Shown here piece after piece: positions 22,096 through 30,805 of a stretch of 64,000 nucleotides of DNA (positions are counted from its first letter, which is position 1; the number at the start of each line of letters is the position of its first letter). This stretch comes from Francisella salimarina (GTDB taxonomy: Bacteria; Pseudomonadota; Gammaproteobacteria; Francisellales; Francisellaceae). The position numbers were made by a program, and so were the translations under genes. The stretch covers positions 124,001 through 188,000 of the forward strand of contig NZ_VOJA01000005.1 in the NCBI RefSeq assembly GCF_007923265.1, in the 5' to 3' direction. The notes below the pieces were generated by a model, which was not told where the DNA came from, made no database searches, and worked only from the letters and a program-made list of their open reading frames with translations.

Positions 22096-23075
22096 TGATA
22101 TCTCGTACAGCAGAAAATTGTTTTTGGTTAAGTAGAAATATTGAAAGAGTTCAGATGTTAACTAATGCTATTGAAGTGGCATATAACGTCGAACTTGAGA
22201 TATATGGTGATGCTGAAGATATTTGGTATCCCTTAGTAGTGGTATTAGGCGGTAAAGAGGCATTTATTAAAAAATATGGTTACAGTGCAAAGTCTAACGC
22301 AAGAAAGATACAAGAGTTTTTGATTTGGGATAAAGAAAATCCATCTTCGATATATTCATCATTATCTTCTGCACGTGAAAATGCTCGGATAATTAGAGAT
22401 CTGATAGCTGCAGATATGTGGGAAGAGATTAATGAGCTGTGGTTGTGGATTAATTCAGCTGAAACTCATAGATTTTCTGTAGTAAATCTAGATGAATTCT
22501 GTAAAAAAATCATTAAGTTTTGTTTCTTGTGGATAGGTTTTTATCATAACTTTATTCTAAGGAATGATACTTATAACTTTATGAAGTTAGGTATGCTTAT
22601 TGAGAGAGTTGACTTTACATTGAGGCTAGGCGACATACATCATCATAGACATATAAGTCTCGCGTCAAAGAATGAAACTACAGATGAATCACAGTATTGG
22701 CAGGAGATGTTGTTAAATACAATGTCAAAAGACGCATTTATGCGTAAAGCAGATTTTGACGTTAACAGAAAAGATGTAGCGGAGTTCTTGTTGAAATCAG
22801 ATGATTATCCTAGAACAGTTACTTTTTGTTTAAATGATTGTCTTGCTGTGTTAAAAAGGATGTCATATCATTCGACAGGTATAGGTATGCAATCTAGAAC
22901 AAAAGTAGAGGAAATTATAAAATACTTTGAAAGTAATGCTACTGAGTCATTGCTAGAAAAAAATCATGAATTTATTACATATCTGATAAACTCAATGGCA
23001 CAACTTACAACTATTATTTCAAAAGAATTCTTTATATCTGATGTAGATTTCTACGTAGCAATGTTAGAAGGGTAG
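22092..23075 (+). CDS. Alpha-E domain protein (DUF403)
   Basis: A 327-residue, mainly helical protein of the alpha-E family. It starts MISRTAENCFWLSRNIERVQMLTN, the typical opening, and has the SARENARIIRDLIAADMWEEIN core. It is almost always encoded next to circularly permuted ATP-grasp and transglutaminase-like proteins and is thought to act with them, though no activity is established. The coding region overlaps the previous gene by four bases and ends 22 bases before the next, so the three genes are one operon. Confidence 0.9.
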   Translation: MMISRTAENCFWLSRNIERVQMLTNAIEVAYNVELEIYGDAEDIWYPLVVVLGGKEAFIKKYGYSAKSNARKIQEFLIWDKENPSSIYSSLSSARENARIIRDLIAADMWEEINELWLWINSAETHRFSVVNLDEFCKKIIKFCFLWIGFYHNFILRNDTYNFMKLGMLIERVDFTLRLGDIHHHRHISLASKNETTDESQYWQEMLLNTMSKDAFMRKADFDVNRKDVAEFLLKSDDYPRTVTFCLNDCLAVLKRMSYHSTGIGMQSRTKVEEIIKYFESNATESLLEKNHEFITYLINSMAQLTTIISKEFFISDVDFYVAMLEG

Positions 23076-23097
23076 AAATAAAAAGGAAAAATATTTA

Positions 23098-24849
23098 ATG
23101 TTTAGTAATATCTTGGCTATATCTTCAGATTGCCCAATATCTCCACGAATTAACTTTTTAGCAGATGATACCGCAACCTTACAAGAATTTATGTGGGGTA
23201 TAGGATGGTATCATAATAATCATAATGCTGTATCGATTATGAAAGATAATCATGTTGAAAATGTAGAAGCTTTACGTGCTTTGTTTGACAACAATCCAAA
23301 CTTTTGTTCTAGCACTTTTATTGGACATATTTATAGTCATAGTTTGTTTGACAAAACTGATTTAAATCTTCAGCCATTTATGAAACCTCATGCAGGTAAA
23401 GAGTGGACTATTGTTCATAATGGTGATTTAAATAGGATGTATCAAAATACGTTATGCCTTAACTTTTCTGACTATGAACCTGTCGGTAAAACTGATTCAG
23501 AATATATATTATGCTGGATTCTTTCTCAACTTAGAAAAAAAAATATTAGAGAGCTAAATGACGATAATCTATTTTATGTTTATGACTTATTGAAGCAGAT
23601 AAATGAGGTTGGTCAAGTAAACTTGGTTCTTTCTAATGGTGATATAACAGTAGTTTATCAAGATAAGGAGGATTTTAATCCAATTTATTATAAAAAGTTC
23701 TACCCACCGACAAATAGTAATAATTTAGATATTGGTTATGTGAATGTAGCAACAGGCTTGTATGGAGATGAGCTTAGAACTTATACAATATTTTCAAATA
23801 ATACAAACGTTGACGGTACATGGAGAAAATTATTGCCAGGTCAAATGGTAGCTGTTTCTCATGGTCGTGTTGTATGGAATAGTGATAAAAGTAGTAGTAA
23901 TTATGGAGGGCATACATACCAGCCTGAGCGATTAAATGTTCCTGTTGAGAATAAAGTTTTTGAAAGCTCAGAAAGAGTTTTAGACATTATTCATACTACA
24001 AAATACAGTTATGAGTTTCCAGTGAATTTGAGTAAACATGATATTCGTATGAAACCAATTGTAGATGCAAAACAGCGTATACTCAATTATGATCTTAAAA
24101 TATCAGTTGCTTGCGAGAAAGAAGAATATACTGATGTTTTTGGTAATGACGTTGTGTTTCTCAAAACTAAAGAGTCTTATAAAGAATTTACAATAGAAAT
24201 GAAGACAAAAATTGCTGTGAGTAATGATCATAGTGTGCGTAAAAGATCTATAAATTCTCGTACAACTATGCCAATTTCATGGATGCCGTGGCAGAGGCAG
24301 ATGATGACTCCATATCTATTGTCTGTAGAGCTGCCACAAACTCAACTTGAAGAGTTAATGGATTATGCTGTATCTTTTGTCAAAAGGAATGATAGTGATA
24401 TTATGGCAGTACTAGATGACATTAATAAAACAATCTATTACGAATATAAATACGTCTCAGGTTCTACTAACTTTGCCACAACTGCTTATGATGTATATAT
24501 TACTAGGCAAGGTGTTTGTCAAGACTTCTCAAATCTGTTTATCTGTTTGGCAAGGCTTTTAGGTATACCTGCTCGATATCGATCAGGATATATATTTAAT
24601 GGTGGTCACTATAATAATACTGAGATGAGTGACGCTACGCACGCATGGGTGGAGGTATATATACCGTGGATTGGCTGGATAGGATATGACCCTACAAATG
24701 GTTGTGAAGTTAATAGTGATCATGTACGTATTGCATGTGGTAGAACATATATTGATGCTACGCCGACAGCAGGAACAATTTACCGAGGAGGAGGTGGAGA
24801 GTCTTTGTCGATAAACGTTAAAGTTTTTGATGTAACTAGCACGTTATAA
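23098..24849 (+). CDS. Fusion: class II amidotransferase-like domain plus transglutaminase-like peptidase
   Basis: A 583-residue two-domain protein. Residues 1 to about 275 resemble YafJ-type class II (Ntn) glutamine amidotransferases: DDTATLQEFMWGIGWY, IGHIYSHS, the WTIVHNGDLN glycine loop and PVGKTDSEYILCW. The N-terminus is Met-Phe-Ser, so the invariant nucleophilic Cys2 is absent and this domain is probably inactive as a glutaminase. Residues from about 300 to the end hold a transglutaminase N-terminal beta domain and a papain-like core with Cys474 (GVCQDF), His515 (ATHAWVEV) and Asp531 (GYDPTNG) intact. It probably cleaves or forms amide/peptide bonds. An AAAAGGA site precedes the ATG. 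Confidence 0.88.
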   Translation: MFSNILAISSDCPISPRINFLADDTATLQEFMWGIGWYHNNHNAVSIMKDNHVENVEALRALFDNNPNFCSSTFIGHIYSHSLFDKTDLNLQPFMKPHAGKEWTIVHNGDLNRMYQNTLCLNFSDYEPVGKTDSEYILCWILSQLRKKNIRELNDDNLFYVYDLLKQINEVGQVNLVLSNGDITVVYQDKEDFNPIYYKKFYPPTNSNNLDIGYVNVATGLYGDELRTYTIFSNNTNVDGTWRKLLPGQMVAVSHGRVVWNSDKSSSNYGGHTYQPERLNVPVENKVFESSERVLDIIHTTKYSYEFPVNLSKHDIRMKPIVDAKQRILNYDLKISVACEKEEYTDVFGNDVVFLKTKESYKEFTIEMKTKIAVSNDHSVRKRSINSRTTMPISWMPWQRQMMTPYLLSVELPQTQLEELMDYAVSFVKRNDSDIMAVLDDINKTIYYEYKYVSGSTNFATTAYDVYITRQGVCQDFSNLFICLARLLGIPARYRSGYIFNGGHYNNTEMSDATHAWVEVYIPWIGWIGYDPTNGCEVNSDHVRIACGRTYIDATPTAGTIYRGGGGESLSINVKVFDVTSTL

Positions 24850-24857
24850 AATTTTGT

Positions 24858-25412
24858 CTAAAGGAGTGACTTGTGATAGATATTAAAGTCGCACTCTACA
24901 GCTAATAGATGGTATGTATTAGGGAATAAGCTTTTAAATGGCTCTATAGAGTGGTGTATGTACCCACATTTGGTGTACCATCTTTTCAAAACCTCTTTGT
25001 TTTGATTAATATAGTGTTTAGGGGTAAGTAGTTCAAGTTGCATTATTTTAAAGCCATTATTCTTTGCCCAATTTTCTGCAGCATTCACAAGCTTAGTGCC
25101 AACGCCAAGCCTCCTATGGTTAAAGGCAGTAGCAAGCATTCCAAGTTCAGCTATATTATCTGAGAGTCTTGTGACTTTTACAGAGCCGATCATCTGATTA
25201 TTATTTGTTGCGATAATTATCTGATTATTATTAATTAGAGTCTTTAATTCATTAAAAGTTGTTCTTTTTGCAGAATCTATCCATAGATCTCCTTCAGCAC
25301 TCCTATAGGCATCATTAATAATTTTGACAAGAGTATTTATTTCCTCTGTAGTTATATTATTTATACTTGCAAAGCCTATTTTTGTTTTATTCATAGTTAT
25401 TACTAACTTCAT
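24858..25412 (-). CDS. GNAT-family N-acetyltransferase
   Basis: A 184-residue acetyltransferase with the acetyl-CoA pyrophosphate-binding motif in FNHRRLGVGTKLVNAAENWA (R/Q-x2-G-x-G/A). The preceding strand is IAELGMLA and a C-terminal aromatic section is KRWYTKCGYIHH. Substrate unknown. It is convergent with the amidoligase-type operon, ending eight bases from it, so it is probably not part of that transcript. A second Met at 25394 is an alternative start, and neither has a strong ribosome-binding site. Confidence 0.82.
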   Translation of the reverse strand: MKLVITMNKTKIGFASINNITTEEINTLVKIINDAYRSAEGDLWIDSAKRTTFNELKTLINNNQIIIATNNNQMIGSVKVTRLSDNIAELGMLATAFNHRRLGVGTKLVNAAENWAKNNGFKIMQLELLTPKHYINQNKEVLKRWYTKCGYIHHSIEPFKSLFPNTYHLLAVECDFNIYHKSLL

Positions 25413-25594
25413 TATTTTTTATAAAATATTTTGCTTAATATAGCATTTTTTTGTTACTTTGGTCAAAGAGGAGTTTGTCTACAATAGCTATCTAACTTCT
25501 AGCTTGATATATAACTTAGATAAACTTAAATATCTTTCATAGTCATGTATACTTGCAAATACTACTTAATAAAACTATGTAGATATTACAATTT

Positions 25595-26824
25595 ATGAGT
25601 ATGGCGAAAAAAATATTTTGTATAAGTATATTGTTAACATTTTTTAGTACTAATATTCAAGCTAGCTTTGTTCGTGCCAGTAAAGATAATCATAAGGCTC
25701 AGCCAGGTTATATAAGTACAGTATATGAGCCTAATGTTCAAACACTAGCTATGTCAGAAGGAAAAAACTCTAGACTATACTCGATATATCGTGAAGGAAC
25801 ACAGTACTGCAGTAGTGCTATAAAGCTAAACTATTCAATAAGTAATAGTGCTGTATCTTCTAGTTGTTTTGATAGTGAAACTAATATTGGTAGCAAAGTC
25901 TTAAAAGCGATTATCTCTGAAAATGGATCCCGATTGTATTTATTTTCAGAGCATATAATCTCTGAATATGGCGTGTCTCCTATATCAAGTAGAGTTAACT
26001 CACAGATATCAAGTGAACATATAACCCAGAATATTATAGCTGTTGAAAAGTTTAACAGTAAAATTTATGTATTGACATACGAAGAAGATAGTAATAAAGG
26101 CTCCTTAATTATATTTAACATAGGGAATGATGGGAGTTTAGATAAGACAGACTCTAAGTCTTTGAGCTATATTCCACTTGGATTTAAGTTTTATGCTGAT
26201 ACAGGCTTTGATTATGTTTATGTTAGATCTAAAGAGCAGATATATAAATATGATATTTTGAATGATGGCACAATTAATCGCTCTAGTAAACTAGTGGATT
26301 ACCCAGGTAATACGATTAAGAATTTTGGAATACTAAAAGATAAAGACAAGAAAACACTACGGATGGTAGTAGCTTTAAAAAATGGTGATTCTGGGCTTAG
26401 TCAAGGAGCCTTAAAAATGTATTTACTTAATGGTGTGGGAGTGAGACTTACATCAAGTGTTAATCTGGAGCTAGAGCCTTATCAAATATATGCATATGAT
26501 GAAAAACAGATGTTTCTAGTAGCATATGAGTATAGCTTTGATATTAGAGAGATTAACGCTAAAACAAATGCGATAGAAGATAAACTTATTTTGCAAAGAG
26601 GTTTTGATGCTTCCCTTATTGATGTGGAGCATGTCGATAAAGTTACAGCCATAATGAGTGAATCGGCTATACAAGTATTTAATGGGTTTGTCTTATCTCA
26701 AGCATTTTATCTAAAAGATAAGCCTCTTCAGCTTATATTCAGTCCTGATACTCATTTTATGGGAGTAGCTAATGAAGAGAGTGTTGATGTTTATGAAATT
26801 ACGGCAACTTTTGATAGGCAATAA
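25595..26824 (+). CDS. Secreted propeller-like protein, paralogue 3 of 3
   Basis: A 409-residue relative of the proteins at 18007 and 19284. The signal peptide ends near STNIQA (residue 23). It is followed by the shared motif KDNHKAQPGYIST and the same cysteine pair (YCSSAIK, SSCFDSE). Strand-rich repeats run to the C-terminus (e.g. FDYVYVRSKEQIYKYDI). It is more diverged than the first two are from each other. The three copies bracket the amidoligase-type operon, which hints at a link but does not show one. No catalytic motif seen. Confidence 0.68.
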   Translation: MSMAKKIFCISILLTFFSTNIQASFVRASKDNHKAQPGYISTVYEPNVQTLAMSEGKNSRLYSIYREGTQYCSSAIKLNYSISNSAVSSSCFDSETNIGSKVLKAIISENGSRLYLFSEHIISEYGVSPISSRVNSQISSEHITQNIIAVEKFNSKIYVLTYEEDSNKGSLIIFNIGNDGSLDKTDSKSLSYIPLGFKFYADTGFDYVYVRSKEQIYKYDILNDGTINRSSKLVDYPGNTIKNFGILKDKDKKTLRMVVALKNGDSGLSQGALKMYLLNGVGVRLTSSVNLELEPYQIYAYDEKQMFLVAYEYSFDIREINAKTNAIEDKLILQRGFDASLIDVEHVDKVTAIMSESAIQVFNGFVLSQAFYLKDKPLQLIFSPDTHFMGVANEESVDVYEITATFDRQ

Positions 26825-26924
26825 AAATATTTTAGATCTCGAGGTTAGCTAGTTTGATAACAGTTGTATAATAATTTCGTAAGTGTAGAATTTATCTCAA
26901 TTAAACTTTCCAATTAATACTATT

Positions 26925-28310
26925 ATGCAAGAATCATTGAAGTTAAGCGAGTTTCTTGAGCTTATAAAAAGTACTATTGAAATGAGTTTCGGCTATGAAG
27001 GTTTTTGGGTAGTTGCAGAGCTATCTGAATGGCGTAGATCTGGTAAACATTACTATGGTGAGCTTATAGAGCATGATGGTGTTAGTAAATTTCCTATAGC
27101 TAAAATTAGATGTAACTGTTGGGCAAATAAAGTTGATTATATCCATAGTAAATTTAGTCAAGCTACTGGAGAAACTCTAAAAACAGATATGAAAGTCTTA
27201 TTTAGGGTAAGTGTAAATTATCATACTAGTTTTGGACTTAGTCTAAATATAATAGATATAGATCCTGCCTTTACACTTGGTGATAGGCAAGCTCGTAAAA
27301 TTGAGATTCTACAAAGCTTGTCCGGAAAAGGTATTTTAGAGAGAAATAAAGTTCTTAATATGCCAGATGATTTTACCAATGTTGCAGTAATCACAAGTAT
27401 AACGGCTGCAGGTAAAGGAGATTTCTTTGAAGAGGCTGATAAATTACAAGATTTAAGTTTATGTAGCTTTGATATATATGAAGCAAAGATGCAAGGTGCA
27501 GAATGTGCGAAAAGTGTCTCAACAGCATTTGCTAAGATAGCAACAATGGCTGATAAATATGATGCGATAGTATTAATCCGAGGAGGGGGTTCTCAGGCTG
27601 ATCTTGACTGGTTTAATAATATACTACCAGCTGAAAGTATTTGTAATAGTGAAATTCCCGTGCTAGTTGGTATAGGACATGAAAGAGATAGCACAGTTTT
27701 AGATGAGATATGTACAAAAAGATTTGATACGCCATCTAAGGTTATAAATTATATAGCGAATACAATTATTGATAATGCAATAAACGCTAAATATAATTAT
27801 GAATCGATAGTAAGAATTACTAAAAATTTAGCTAAACAAAATAAGCATCAATTAGATAATCTGTATCATAATTTTAAAACACGTATAGAACATTATCTCT
27901 ATCAAATGAATCAAAGTGTTGATCATAACTATAAAGAATCTACTTCTATAGCAAGGGGAGTTACTAAGCTATATGATAAAACCGTGAATACTATGCATGA
28001 AAATATATTATCAAGCTCAAAAAGCTTGATAAGAAGTTATGAAAATAACATTTATAATTCATATAATCAGTCAACTAATACAGCTCGAAATATTTTAAAA
28101 TACTATAATCAAACAAGCGAATCTCTTTATAAGCAGATATTATCTGTATCAATAGAGCCAACTCTTAAAAGAGGCTTTAGCTTGACAAAGACAACAGATG
28201 GCAAATATATAACAACTCAAAAACAAGCACAAGCATACTCAGATTTAGAGATAGTTTATGCCGATGGAAATATACAAGTAGAGGTGAAAGAAAATGGCAA
28301 CTCAAAGTAA
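26925..28310 (+). CDS. xseA: Exodeoxyribonuclease VII large subunit
   Basis: A 461-residue XseA. The N-terminal OB fold (to about residue 105) contains VVAELSEWRRSGKHYYGELIE. The catalytic core has VAVITSITAAGKGDF, VLIRGGGSQADLDWFNN and VLVGIGHERDSTVLDE, and a long coiled-coil region runs to near the C-terminus. With XseB it forms ExoVII, which trims single-stranded DNA in both directions to acid-soluble oligonucleotides. The final 17 bases overlap the xseB start, the usual coupled arrangement. Confidence 0.95.
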   Translation: MQESLKLSEFLELIKSTIEMSFGYEGFWVVAELSEWRRSGKHYYGELIEHDGVSKFPIAKIRCNCWANKVDYIHSKFSQATGETLKTDMKVLFRVSVNYHTSFGLSLNIIDIDPAFTLGDRQARKIEILQSLSGKGILERNKVLNMPDDFTNVAVITSITAAGKGDFFEEADKLQDLSLCSFDIYEAKMQGAECAKSVSTAFAKIATMADKYDAIVLIRGGGSQADLDWFNNILPAESICNSEIPVLVGIGHERDSTVLDEICTKRFDTPSKVINYIANTIIDNAINAKYNYESIVRITKNLAKQNKHQLDNLYHNFKTRIEHYLYQMNQSVDHNYKESTSIARGVTKLYDKTVNTMHENILSSSKSLIRSYENNIYNSYNQSTNTARNILKYYNQTSESLYKQILSVSIEPTLKRGFSLTKTTDGKYITTQKQAQAYSDLEIVYADGNIQVEVKENGNSK

Positions 28311-28497
28311 AAAATTTGCAAAAAATTATCAAATATTAGAAGAGATTAATGAGAAACTTCAAGAGCAACAAGATAATCCTGCTCTGTTAGATGAATTAGC
28401 ACCAATGTTAGAACAAGCCTCAAAAAGTTATCAGTTATGTAAAGAAAGAATTGCTGCAGCTCAGAAGTTTATAGATGAATTTGAAGGTAATGACTAG
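28294..28497 (+). CDS. xseB: Exodeoxyribonuclease VII small subunit
   Basis: A 67-residue helical protein with the normal XseB pattern: a first helix KKFAKNYQILEEINEKLQ, a loop containing Asp/Asn/Pro, and a second helix LAPMLEQASKSYQLCKERIAAAQKFI. It binds the coiled coil of XseA and is needed in several copies per complex. It overlaps xseA by 17 bases and its TAG stop shares a CTAG palindrome with the stop of the convergent gene. Confidence 0.92.
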   Translation: MATQSKKFAKNYQILEEINEKLQEQQDNPALLDELAPMLEQASKSYQLCKERIAAAQKFIDEFEGND

Positions 28498-29567
28498 AAA
28501 ACCATACCTGGCATTTGCCATATTCCAGCTGTTCTAAGAGTATCTTTGATTATTAGTATTTTTTCTTGTTGCTGTGCTGGTTTATCAATATCATAATTTG
28601 TTCTAGCAGTTATATTAGACATTTTGATAGGTAATTTAGCATTGTAAATTTCTTGCTCAAAAATAGAGTTTGCTCTACGAATGTGAGAGTCAGAGCTTAT
28701 TAGTAGAATATTTTTAACAGGTCTATTTATTTTTTTGATTATATTTATCGTATTAATGGCATTGGTGACAGTGCTAGTTGATTGATCCTCTTGTATTATG
28801 CTTTGTGCAGAAACACCATGCTTAATTAACCATTGTTTCATTTGATATGATTCTGTTACACCTTCGTGAGCAACTCCACCTGATACTATGATTATCGCAT
28901 TAGGGTATTTTTTATATGCTGATAGAGTTATTTTTAGTCTATCAACTAATATATTGCTCATGGTGCCGTCATCATTTAATGAATATCCTAATGTAACTAT
29001 TGCTAAAGAATTTTGATCAATGTCTTTTAACTGATCTGATTTTGAGTTTATGCCTAATTTGAAGTTAGTTTTAGCAGTTTGTATTGCTTGTATAAAGTGA
29101 GGCATTTTTGACCATTTAGATTCTTTAAGAATAGTAATATTTTGATCAAAATTATTAGGGTTCCAAATTAAAGAATATGCGGTTAAGAATATCTGTAATA
29201 TCGGGTTATTATAAGATTTTATAGTGCCAAGAGAGCTTAATGTTTTTCTGGCATCATTTACTGAATTATTAGATATTTCTAAAGATGCTAATGCAAGGGT
29301 AAGCTGTGTATTGATATAACTATTGGGCTTAGATTCTTTAAGAGCACTTTTTAAAGAGTTAATTGAGCCTTGTAGGTCGCCTCTTTGAGTAATAGAGCCA
29401 TCATTTTTATCATCAGTCGAAACACTCAAATCATACTGAATATTTGCTATTGCAGTTTGTTGGTTATTCAGGATATTAAGATTGAAGTTATTTGATCGAT
29501 CTGCAAATGATAAGATAGGTGAAATTATAATTATTAAGCTTAGGATAATTTTTTTTGAGACTTTCAT
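28494..29567 (-). CDS. Secreted DUF218 (YdcF/SanA/ElyC-like) protein, copy A
   Basis: A 357-residue protein with a signal peptide (cleavage likely after LSFA, about residue 22). An N-terminal helical region (about 50-160) is TPR-like (DARKTLSSLGTI). A C-terminal DUF218 domain (about 185-330) has AIVTLGYSLNDDG, AIIIVSGGVAHEGVTESYQMKQWLIKHG, IIQEDQSTSTVTNAINT and LLISSDSHIRRA. DUF218 proteins are linked to envelope polysaccharide metabolism, but the chemistry is not defined. It shares the tail LRTAGIWQMPGMVF with the next gene. It lies 72 bases downstream of that paralogue, and its stop overlaps xseB by four bases. Confidence 0.8.
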   Translation of the reverse strand: MKVSKKIILSLIIIISPILSFADRSNNFNLNILNNQQTAIANIQYDLSVSTDDKNDGSITQRGDLQGSINSLKSALKESKPNSYINTQLTLALASLEISNNSVNDARKTLSSLGTIKSYNNPILQIFLTAYSLIWNPNNFDQNITILKESKWSKMPHFIQAIQTAKTNFKLGINSKSDQLKDIDQNSLAIVTLGYSLNDDGTMSNILVDRLKITLSAYKKYPNAIIIVSGGVAHEGVTESYQMKQWLIKHGVSAQSIIQEDQSTSTVTNAINTINIIKKINRPVKNILLISSDSHIRRANSIFEQEIYNAKLPIKMSNITARTNYDIDKPAQQQEKILIIKDTLRTAGIWQMPGMVF

Positions 29568-29639
29568 ATTTAGGTTTTGTTAAAAAATATTACAAGATAA
29601 TATAAAAAAATTACCATAAATTAAATCTCTTTATAAGAT

Positions 29640-30698
29640 TTAAAAAATCATTCCTGGCATTTCCCATATTCCAGCGGCTCTAAGAGTATCTTTGATAATC
29701 ATTACTTTTTCATAATCTGTAAGAGGGTACATTATATTGTATCCTTTAGTCTCTGAGGCTAAATTATGAATCTTTATATCCAGCATATTGTTGTCAAATG
29801 CTTCCTGTTTAAATATAGCACTAGCTCTTCTAATATTCGCTGTTGAATCAACTAAAATAATATCAGTAGGTTTAGGGTTCATATTTTTTATTGTTGAAAA
29901 AGTATTGACTCCTTGCCAAACCATATTAAAAGATTGGTCTTCTAGTATGATTTTATCTAAGGGTACACCACTATTAACTAGCCATTGTCTCATTTGATAA
30001 GATTCTGTTTTACCTCCTGTAACTCGACCACCGCTGACTATAATTCTTGCATTTGAAAACCTATAGTATGCATCTAACCCTTTGAATAGCCTTCTTACTA
30101 AATATTCATTCATACTTGCATTAGAGTTTAACGGAGATCCTAAAATTACAATTACAGGTATAGAATTTCGTGTAAGTTGTATTTGGTTGGCGTTAGTATT
30201 TATATGTAAATTAAAGCTTCTTTTGATAATATCAAAGGCATTTATATATACTGGCATTTCAGGCCATTTAGATGTTTCTAGTTTAGCAAATGTTTTTCTA
30301 AAATTACTAAAATCAAAAATATATGAATATGCTGAGTCATATATTTGTACAATAGGGTTGTCAGGGAAATTTTCTACCAGCATATCCAGAGTTTCACCAG
30401 CTTGGTTATATTCTTTTGTTTCAATCTGAAGAGAAAACAATGATAAACCTAATTGTAGGAGCTCTTTGCTATCAGGATCAGTTTGCTTCATAGCTAACTC
30501 AAGAGCATTTATAGCATTATGCAAATATGTATCTGCGGCTTTTTGGTTAAAGATACTGTATTGAACATTTTCAATAGCTTTTTGCTTTAGACTAATGCTT
30601 GCAATGCTTGAACTAGTACTTTTGTTAGCAAAGCCTGGACTCAATATACCGATTATAGCAAGTATAATAGTTGCAAGCTTTATATTTCTATATCTCAT
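29640..30698 (-). CDS. Secreted DUF218 (YdcF/SanA/ElyC-like) protein, copy B
   Basis: A 352-residue paralogue of copy A in the same order: signal peptide (ending near SPGFA), helical repeat region (AGETLDMLVENFPDNPIVQIYDSAY), then DUF218 with VIVILGSPLNSNASM, ARIIVSGGRVTGGKTESYQMRQW, ILEDQSFNMVWQGVN and DIILVDSTANIRRA. The C-terminus LRAAGIWEMPGMIF closely matches copy A. It is upstream of copy A on the same strand, so the pair may be co-transcribed. Tandem duplication is likely. Probably periplasmic; enzymatic role unknown. Confidence 0.8.
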   Translation of the reverse strand: MRYRNIKLATIILAIIGILSPGFANKSTSSSIASISLKQKAIENVQYSIFNQKAADTYLHNAINALELAMKQTDPDSKELLQLGLSLFSLQIETKEYNQAGETLDMLVENFPDNPIVQIYDSAYSYIFDFSNFRKTFAKLETSKWPEMPVYINAFDIIKRSFNLHINTNANQIQLTRNSIPVIVILGSPLNSNASMNEYLVRRLFKGLDAYYRFSNARIIVSGGRVTGGKTESYQMRQWLVNSGVPLDKIILEDQSFNMVWQGVNTFSTIKNMNPKPTDIILVDSTANIRRASAIFKQEAFDNNMLDIKIHNLASETKGYNIMYPLTDYEKVMIIKDTLRAAGIWEMPGMIF

Positions 30699-30805
30699 TT
30701 TTATAGTAAATAAAAAAGTTTTTATAAAACAATGATATAAGAGTATTTTTGCAAATTAAATTATTATTCATCATAATAGTTAAAAATAAGTTTGAAATTA
30801 TTGAA

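Noticed and set aside
30082-30429. A 115-codon plus-strand frame inside DUF218 copy B
   Set aside because: It is antisense to a gene with a clear signal peptide and domain; no support of its own.
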